From assembly GCF_024139115.2 (NCBI RefSeq), contig NC_085140.1, positions 456,678,248 through 456,742,247 of the forward strand: 64,000 bases of DNA, given 5' to 3'. Of this stretch, positions 57,000 to 64,000 are shown piece by piece (position 1 is the first letter of the stretch; each line of letters opens with the position of its first letter). Source of the stretch: Armigeres subalbatus (taxonomy: Eukaryota > Arthropoda > Insecta > Diptera > Culicidae). The position numbers and the translations under genes are program-made. The notes below the pieces were generated by a model. It worked only from the letters and a program-made list of their open reading frames with translations, did not search any database and had not been told where the DNA came from.

Positions 57000-58310
57000 T
57001 GGCCACGTACCCGGAAACGCCAACAATTGGTTCAAACAATATAGTGGACCCATAAAAAATCACTACTCGGAATCATTACAAAAAAATAAAAACATAACTT
57101 TCACATGGATTTTTAATAATGTATATGTATTAGTAAGTACTTACGTTAATCCTTAACCTAAAGTTTAATTTGTGTGAGTGTTAGTGTAAACGTGTATCTC
57201 TCGGCGACCGCAATCCATCGTGTCTGTCCGGACAGAACCAGAATGCCGCCGGCTCACGCCAGCTATCCATGCCAACCACTCCGGTGCGCCATCGCTCTAA
57301 ATTACAACTCATCCGTCACGCCACACAAATTTCTGCAGCGAGCGAAAGGCCTGTTGGAGGATATATTAAGGAACACCTTATTGCCACTTCGATCATAGAG
57401 TCGTTTCGTATCGGAATTGCTTTGAAACTCCACTCTTACCGATCTCACTGCAAATCACCGCCCTACTCCATACTTTTCACTGCTTGGAGCAGGCACATTT
57501 TGTCGGCTATATAGGGCTGTTGGGCAAATAAAAATTAACACCCACTCTTCAAAATTTCAGCCTAGCTGTTACCTTTCCCTAAGCCTCTAAAAATCACCCA
57601 CTGCACTGCACACCAAGAGTTTAAAGCCTCCGCAAACGATGTTAATTATAGGCACTTCAAAGTTATACACTATCGGTCAGGCGATCAACACGGCGATACA
57701 ATTTTTCGATGCGCGTATTGCCTGCTTGGCAGTTAACCGAAAACTAATTGGAGATCGGGCTTTATTTTTGTCTCTTGCAGTGTGTGCTTTGTCGTAGCTT
57801 ATCATCGGTGTCTGATATTCAGAGCCAGGAGATAATCTCAAGGGAGTGTTTCGTTGGATGCTGTGCGAAGCAGGGTTTCTGAGACTAGTTTATGACTCAC
57901 TTGGTAGCCAGTGATAGTCTGCCTTCTAGAGATGCAGTATTATTGACTCGTAATCCTTCAACTGCCCTCACGGTTGGGGAGATAGGAGATGTGGCTCTCA
58001 CATGGGATTCTGCGACGAAAGTTGTGTTGGTGTGTTGTGTGTGTGATGTGTTTTACATGGTAGATAGAATTGTGTTTCCATTTCGTGCGGCGACTTTGTC
58101 AGCTGTTTTGCAGCTATCGCGAGGCCGTCGGACGTGTGCAGGTTACAAGCTCTCCGGTCTGCCTCTTTTAACGTCCATGCTTCATGTCATAAAGGGTCAG
58201 AGTTTTGTATAGAGCAAAATTCGTTTCCGTCCCATGTTACGGGACCTAAGCTGGTTACGTAATCCGTAAAAGGCCCTACTCGTAGGCCCTTTTCACCTCA
58301 TTTTTTAGAC
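57000..58310. other. no gene recognised
   Basis: Frames such as 57892-58212 have no family features. A short inverted repeat AAAAGGCCCTACTCG / TAGGCCCTTTT lies at 58268-58291. Confidence 0.35.
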
Positions 58311-58329
58311 TTTATTCATTCTTTTCACT

Positions 58330-59620
58330 TCACGGAAACACATCCATATCAAGCACTACCTCAGCACCAACACCACTAAGTCTTCCTCTCTATATCTACC
58401 GGCCACCATGTACTTTGTCTTGATAGAGTTAATGGTTAAGCCTATCTTCACCGTGTGCCTCTTCAGTGGGACAAAAGTCTCAACTACTGCTCTGCGTTCA
58501 ATTCCAATAAGGTTGAGTACGAGCCACTAGCATTCGACTCCTAGCAACATTTTTCTCGTTCGTTACTCACTAGCACTCCTCATCAAACCAACTATTTCGT
58601 TGGCGTCGCTGTGCAGTGCCCAACACTTTCTGCGCTGTTGTAGTCACAGCTTCATGGATATTTTCCCACAATCTGTTGACGTCGCTTGGCATCTCCCATC
58701 CGATCGTCCAGCTTCTGGTGGTACTGTTCAGCAACTCCTTCAACTGACAAGCGTTGGATATTGAAACGCATCGTTCTGTTGTTTTGTGAATGTTCGGACC
58801 TCTGAAGGACCTTACATCTATAACATCCGAGAAATATCGTCCGTCGACCAGCACGTGGTCTATCTGTGAGCAAGTGTCTCCACTCGGATGTTGCCAGGTG
58901 TGTTTGCGAATATTCTTACGTGCAAAGTAGGTACTGCTGATTGCCATTCCTCTGGCAGCAGCAAAGGTTACAAGTCGCAGACCATTATCGGTAGTAGCGG
59001 AATAAAGGCTTTCCGTACCAATGACAGGGCGAAGAAGCTTTCTCTTTCGATCTGCGCATTTGCATCCCCGATGACAATCTTTACATCGTGTGTTGGGCAC
59101 TCTCCGTAGGCCTTATCAAGGGATCTCATAGAACTCATCCTTCACTTATCGTTATCAGGCTTATCGTTCGTTGGGACATATATGCTGATCAAGCTATAGT
59201 TGAAGAATTGCCTTTCATTCTCAACACGCAAATGCGGTCGCTTAGCGGCTTCCACCGAATAACACACTTCATCTGCTTCCCGATCACCATGAAGCCAACT
59301 CCTCGTTCTGCTCTGTCACTGCCGCTATAGTAGTGGTACTTAAATGAAGTGTTTGCTATGGGATCCACCGCCCGGAATTCGCGTTCTCCAGTTCTGGACC
59401 ACCTTATGGCTGCCACAGTCACGCCGACTGCAGTTCACGAGCCAGGAGCCCAACACGTGCGGGTTTATTTAAAGTTCTCACGTTCCAAGATTCGACTTTC
59501 CAATCGTTGTCCTTCATTCGTTGCCGCTTCTGTTGCCGTTGAATCAATCCATTTGCTCTACTTTTGCCTTTCTTGGTAACTATAGAATTTTCGGTAGGCT
59601 TCGGTAGGCTACTTCTGGAG
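58330..59620 (-). pseudogene. RTE-like LINE endonuclease with deleted RT
   Basis: Minus-strand pieces in order: AAIRWSRTGEREFRAVDPIA (59410-59350), SDRAERGVGFMVIGKQMK, KPLSDRICVLRMKG, then frame 59100-58570 with VIGTESLYSATTDNGLRLV, SSTYFARKNIRKHTWQHP and DTCSQIDHVLVDGRYFSDV. This is an APE-type endonuclease. The glutamate expected in the QEIRW position is Ala, and the terminal His motif is not seen. Most of the RT is gone; VKIGLTINSIKTKYMVAGR (about 58450-58395) follows after a deletion. It is the only endonuclease-bearing RTE-like piece in the window. Confidence 0.8.
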
Positions 59621-59639
59621 AGGAGTAATCCCCCTTCCC

Positions 59640-59985
59640 TGTCAGCATACGACCAGAGTTCCCACTGGGGTTGGTTACCCGATAGTAGTTGCTGGGAAAG
59701 AGGCTAAGGACCGCGAAATGGGGTCTATTTTATTCCTTCATGCCATGTAAAATTTCCATGATTCTACTTTTTCTCGAAACTTTCACAGGTGGCAGCACTG
59801 ATGAAGGAATCGCCCTTTTTGTTTCGACGTGAAGTTCAATGCTGGCATCCAATATTGGCCTACTACGATTTAATTTTAAATTTGTGCTTAGTAACTTTGT
59901 TTTGCATGCTTACACTTCATTTGCATACTGCGATTGATTTTCAAACATTCTAAAATTAGTTTTTTCATTTTAGATGGAACTAGTC
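59640..59985. other. no gene recognised
   Basis: Short spacer, AT-rich toward the right. Confidence 0.3.
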
Positions 59986-59989
59986 GACC

Positions 59990-60231
59990 CGGCAGACGTT
60001 GTCCTGCATAGTAGGCGGAAATACGCGTTGTGAACTGTTCATGGGAATCCTAATTTTAATTTTTCACGATTTACTCAACCTTACTCGTGATTTATGCGTG
60101 AGGAAATATCATATAAACCCGTCGGAAACTATAATGAACGTAACTGCTGAAGGAATGAAGAAAATCCATCCAGCCGTTTTCGAGTTATGCGGATACGAAC
60201 ACAGACCATTTCATTTTTATATATAAGAAGA
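59990..60231 (-). mobile_element. Helitron-like non-autonomous element, family B
   Basis: On the minus strand it starts TCTTCTTATATATAAAAATG and ends TGCCGGGTCGACTAG between A and T. Same family as 26795-27056, about 20 bp shorter. Confidence 0.7.
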
Positions 60232-60239
60232 TTTATGTA

Positions 60240-60995
60240 AATTAAGTTATTTCAATAATTCATGTACTGATAGCTTTACATCAAATAACAATGTTACTGA
60301 CATTTAGGATGGTGGTTTCATGACAACTATAGATTGTTCCAGAAATTATAAGCACACCAAAAAATAGTGTTTGATGTTCCATGAAAATTTTGATCCTATA
60401 GATAATATCCATTTAGTATTTTTTTCTGAATATTGTGCGTCAAATTTAGAAAATATTTAGCTTCTGTTTTGGGTCAGAAACATTGCTTTGCACCATTTAA
60501 CCATTTTGAGGGTGCCTTTTTTTTGGAAAATCACGTAATAAAAAAACAGAGAGCTATTAGATCAGACGAATTTTCATTCCAAGTGTATAGGAATGTCTGT
60601 CTTATCGTATAGAGGTGATTGCAAATATGTTACGAAGGTTAGAAGCACCGAAAAGGTGCAAAACTTTACCTAGCTAAATAATAATAAATTGATACCAGCG
60701 TGGCATACAAATCAAATTACTTACTTACAATCTTTTACTTTTTGACACCTGTAATGCTTGGTAAATAAGTATAATGACCATATGCAATGGATTTAGTGTC
60801 GATATAGATGAGAAATTTTAAGGAACTACTACTGCAAAACTCGACACTAGAAGAAAGAAGACAAGATATTATAAATTATACGTAGCGAAAAACTTGAATT
60901 TTTTGAAAAATTGAAAAATTGAAAAAAATATTTGAAATATTCAAAAAACCAAGTGTGTTTATAATTTCTGGAACATTCTATATATTCTCCATAGG
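60240..60995. other. AT-rich, no gene
   Basis: No reading frame or repeat recognised. Confidence 0.3.
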
Positions 60996-60999
60996 AAAA

Positions 61000-61080
61000 A
61001 CATTCGGCCGAATGCCATTTGACCAAGCAGACCATTAGGCCGAAAGTCATTTGTCCGAACAGGTCATTTAGCCGAACACT
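61000..61080 (+). repeat. 'ggtcatttggccgaa' minisatellite block
   Basis: ATTCGGCCGAATGCCATTTG and CCGAACAGGTCATTTAGCC units. Confidence 0.6.
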
Positions 61081-61470
61081 GTGAAAAGTGAGTAGTGCGA
61101 AGTAAGAAGTGAATCTCTTCACACTTCTCACTTTTTACAGCGAGAAGTGAGAAGTGAGAAATGATTAGTAAGAAGTAGGAAGTGAGACGTCTCACTTCTC
61201 ATTTCTCACTAATCATTTGTCACTTCTCACTTCTGTGAAAAGTGGAAAGAGCGAAGTGAGAAGTGAGTCGTCTACTCACATTTCACAGTGATTAGTGAGA
61301 AGAGAGAAATGATTAGTGAGAAGTGAAAAGTGAGACGTCTCACTTCTCACTAATCATTTCTAACTTCTCACAGTGAAAAGAAGAAGAAGGAAGGAGGGGT
61401 AAGGATATATCACTTCTCACTTCTCACTCATCATTTCTCACTTCTCACTGTGATAAATGGGAAGAGCGAC
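61078..61470. repeat. strand-switching 'agaagtgagaa' / 'ttctcacttct' palindromic array
   Basis: Purine blocks (GAGAAGTGAGAAATGATTAG) alternate with their complements (CTAATCATTTCTCACTTCTC), joined at GAGACGTCTC centres near 61185 and 61335. A further short block is at 61735-61830. Confidence 0.8.
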
Positions 61471-61561
61471 GTGCGAAGGGATACGCCTCTCTGAACTGAT
61501 TCGGGGGGCTACAACCCATGATAAATTTTTTTCAATAGCCCTCAATTGTGGGGGCCACCAG

Positions 61562-61735
61562 TTCTGATGATGTATTTCAACTTGTTTTACACAGCTGTGC
61601 GAAAAAATATGGTCCCGAACATAAAATGACCGAGAACAAAGCGGTGGGGGCCGCCTATCCGAATCAGTTTTTTTTCCAATTTTGTTTTCATGGCTGGTTA
61701 TTTATTGAGAACGATTTCTGAAATCTCTGGCCTCT
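61562..61735 (+). repeat. dispersed repeat Z, copy 2
   Basis: GTTCTGATGATGTATTTCAA, CACAGCTGTGCG, GAGAACAAAGCG and GAACGATTTCTG, in the same order as 42490-42720, with an insertion or substitution in the middle. Confidence 0.6.
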
Positions 61736-62033
61736 CTTCTCACTCATAATTGCCAACTTCTTATTTCTCACTTTTACAGTGAGAAGTGAGAAATGATTAT
61801 TGAGAAGGGAGAAGTGAGATGTCAAATGACTTTATTAGCCATACAGGCCGGACTCGATTATCGGGAGGCTTGATTATCCGAAGCTCGATTAACCGGAGAA
61901 AATGGCTCGTTTATCCGGAGAAATATTTTTACCCATCTTACAAAAATAGAAATATTATCTTTGTGTATCCGTAACGTATCCAATATGTGCACCTAACACC
62001 TAGTAATGATAGTGACTTTCTCGGTTTCCTAAT

Positions 62034-62446
62034 GGACTGTTCACAAATTACGTAACGCTTTAGGGGATATAAGGAAGTCAGACGAAGCGTTACGTTCCGT
62101 ACGTTACGGATTTTGTGAAAGGGAACCCAAGGGAACGGAAATCAAGAGCATTCATAATTGGCCATTTTATGAATTTCAATTCAAAGTACCGTATTTTTCA
62201 GCATTCGTATGTACATTCTGAGTACAGCATTGACAATGTGATTCATGCCACCAAATGGTCCTTCGGAATATCCGGAATGGATTCATTCACAAATAACGTA
62301 TCGCTAAATTTGAAAATTTTGGACCTCCATCATTTCCCTCGTAACGCTTTTTATATTGAAGGTTTAATTGGTTTGTTGTAGGAATCGTAACGCACGGCCT
62401 GACCCCCTTTCTCCCCTTCCAGCGTTACGTAATTTGTGAACAGCCT
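62034..62446. mobile_element. MITE with CTGTTCACAAATTACG ends
   Basis: CTGTTCACAAATTACGTAAC at the left (62037) and GTTACGTAATTTGTGAACAG at the right (to 62442) are perfect inverted copies. The interior holds further diverged CACAAATAACGTATCGC and GTAACGC words, suggesting an older internal copy. Confidence 0.75.
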
Positions 62447-62559
62447 CAATATTTTTATGAGAAAATAATTATTTCATCAACGGTGGTTCATGTATAAAGT
62501 AAGACACCAGTTCTATATTCATAGTACCAACAAATGGCGCTGAAAAATTTGTGTGTTTA

Positions 62560-62715
62560 GAGAACATCCGTAAATTATGTAACGATTAGAGGGGGGAGTG
62601 GGTTTCCTGAAGTGTGACAATCCATACATTTTTTTAGATACCTCATACAAAAAGTGTGACATAGGGGGTATGAAATATGACCATTTTTGCGTTACGTAAT
62701 TAATGGATCTTCCCT
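62560..62715. mobile_element. related MITE with CATCCGTAAATTA ends
   Basis: CATCCGTAAATTATGTAACG at the left pairs imperfectly with GCGTTACGTAATTAATGGATC at the right. Probably the same superfamily as 62034-62446. Confidence 0.6.
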
Positions 62716-62719
62716 AATG

Positions 62720-63190
62720 ATGAAATGAATATTTTCATTTTCAAAACAATCACCAAGGTGATCCATACACTTAACAATAAAATTTAGAAGTTTTCATTTT
62801 TGGGATCCTCCACATTTTCCGGAGGACCACACGGTGACTAGAGGTGGTCGCCGTCGCCACCGACAGTTTATGGCAATCCCGTTGAAGCTCCAGAGGATTT
62901 CTCGTGAAAAAATCTATTTTTCTTGAAAATTCCAAATTTCGTAAAACTAAGAACTTTCATTGGAAATTCTGAATAATTTCCTTCGATATCTCGAAAACAC
63001 TACCGTTGAAATTCTAAGTAAATTTCCTTGAAAATTTGGAAGATCTTTTTATGGAATTTTAAAGAAAGGAAGACAGGATCACCTTCTTTGACCAGAGGTC
63101 GCACAGACTGAATACTTAACAATTAGCATTAGACAACGGACAGGACACTCACACAGCGCCCAATAAACCAGCGGAGCGATTTCTGCTTCA
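62720..63190. other. no gene recognised
   Basis: AT-rich to 63060, then non-repetitive sequence of moderate GC. Confidence 0.3.
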
Positions 63191-63195
63191 CGAAA

Positions 63196-63304
63196 TCCCG
63201 AGTAGCACACTTGTCACATATAAGTCATTGTGACTCATATGCGACCAAATCCAGTCACATTGGAGTTGCTGCAACCAAATCGAGCTGAGCTGTGTTACTA
63301 GGGA
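63196..63304. mobile_element. 109-bp inverted-repeat element
   Basis: TCCCGAGTAGCACAC at the left and CTGTGTTACTAGGGA at the right are inverted with a few mismatches. No clear target duplication. Confidence 0.5.
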
Positions 63305-63479
63305 TGTTTTCTCCTCACACTCCATGGCTTGCAAATACGCTTAGACAACTGTCGTCACTAACCACACGGCCACGAAGCCCACCAGGTGCAAATTCCAAAA
63401 ATTTCCCGGGTAAATTATAAAGAATTTCCTTTGGGGTTCTCAAAGAATTATCTGCGGAAATTTTCCAAGGGTTTCCTGT

Positions 63480-64000
63480 TGAAATCACATGTTTTGACTG
63501 GGTTTTGGCATTTGGCCGATAATGTCGTTTAGCCGAACAGGTCATTTGGCTGAAAGTCGTCTAATCGAATAGGTCATTTAGCCAAAAAGGCCTAGATGGT
63601 CGTTTGACATAAAAGGGCCATTTGGCCGAAATGAACAAATGGCCGAAAGTGATGAAAGTGTTGTTTGCTCGAGCTGTCGAATAAAAACGTTTGACCGAAA
63701 ATGCTGCTTGGCTGGACGAGATGACATAAGGTCGAAAACGGTATGGCCATAAATGTCATTTGTCTGAAAGCGACGTACGGATGAAGATCATTGATAATTT
63801 GGCCGAAAAAGACGTTTACGCCGACAGCTCAATTGTTCAAAAATGGCGTTTGGTCGAACGGGTCGACGTTTTTCGTCATATAATCAGCCGAATAATATTG
63901 TCGGCCACATTGCCCTTCCTGCTAAAACACCGTTTCGGTTAAATGGAATTTTCGACGACAAGGCCTATTCGACCAAACGCCCTGTTAGAGCATATGGCTT
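63480..64000 (+). repeat. 'catttggccgaa' minisatellite running off the window
   Basis: Degenerate units of about 20-25 bp (GTCGTTTAGCCGAACAGG, TCATTTGGCTGAAAG, CCATTTGGCCGAAATG) continue to the last base. The open frame 63760-63942 is a by-product. Confidence 0.7.

Noticed and set aside
60140..60226. Conserved peptide HPAVFELCGYEHRPF shared with 26797-27015
   Set aside because: It is the repeated terminal DNA of Helitron-like family B, not a protein.
1..64000. Endogenous viral elements
   Set aside because: Aedes genomes often carry them, but no reading frame here showed recognisable viral polymerase, capsid or glycoprotein features; the absence is from reading by eye only.

Overview
The window looks like intergenic DNA of a culicine mosquito, most likely Aedes. 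The reasons are tRNA-derived SINEs with (GAA)n tails that resemble the Aedes Feilai family, RTE-like and Jockey/R1-like LINE remnants, many TA/TTA-flanked MITEs, Helitron-like ends, dispersed 'ttctcactt' and 'ggtcatttggccgaa' repeats, and one host gene with introns of 56-58 bp. Species is not established from sequence alone, and family names such as Feilai and RTE are recalled, not searched.

Only one convincing host gene is present: a three-exon MORN3-like gene on the minus strand (22045-21239), with six MORN repeats, a conserved PIPE tail and a poly(A) signal. Its upstream side carries a small inverted-repeat element (22103-22321) with a 9-10 bp target duplication, containing a CRE palindrome and two forkhead-type TGTAAACA motifs. 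A 1.6-kb foldback element (22359-23957) follows.

Layout. 0-9.6 kb: SINE end, MITEs, a long-inverted-repeat element, one Helitron-like element and a pyrimidine-rich array. 10-16 kb: a decayed Jockey-like LINE carrying a full SINE, then an RTE-like LINE (13187-15032, 14-bp target duplication) that splits an older repeat, then nested inverted-repeat elements with a near-perfect 243-bp palindrome. 16.4-19.8 kb: a 'ggaattcctcc' minisatellite split by a 2.2-kb long-inverted-repeat DNA transposon with a broken transposase. 20-24 kb: LINE scraps, the MORN3-like gene and the foldback element. 26-30.4 kb: MITE, two Helitron-like elements, and a non-autonomous LTR retrotransposon (28143-30426) whose interior is mostly an 11-bp minisatellite. 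30.7-34.9 kb: broken I-superfamily LINE pieces (YADD reverse transcriptase; RNase H) with two copies of one MITE. 37-42 kb: Helitron-like element, SINE, 102-bp tandem repeat and a near-intact RTE-like LINE with one in-frame TGA. 47.7-49.6 kb: a 23-bp tandem array of about 60 units, stop-free in all three plus-strand frames. 49.6-64 kb: further LINE pieces, hAT-like, Tc1-like and Harbinger-like MITEs, and minisatellites.

Apart from the MORN3-like gene nothing works as a pathway here; the content is layered mobile DNA in which nesting order can often be read from target duplications. No tRNA, rRNA or CRISPR array was seen, and no viral-like coding region was recognised.
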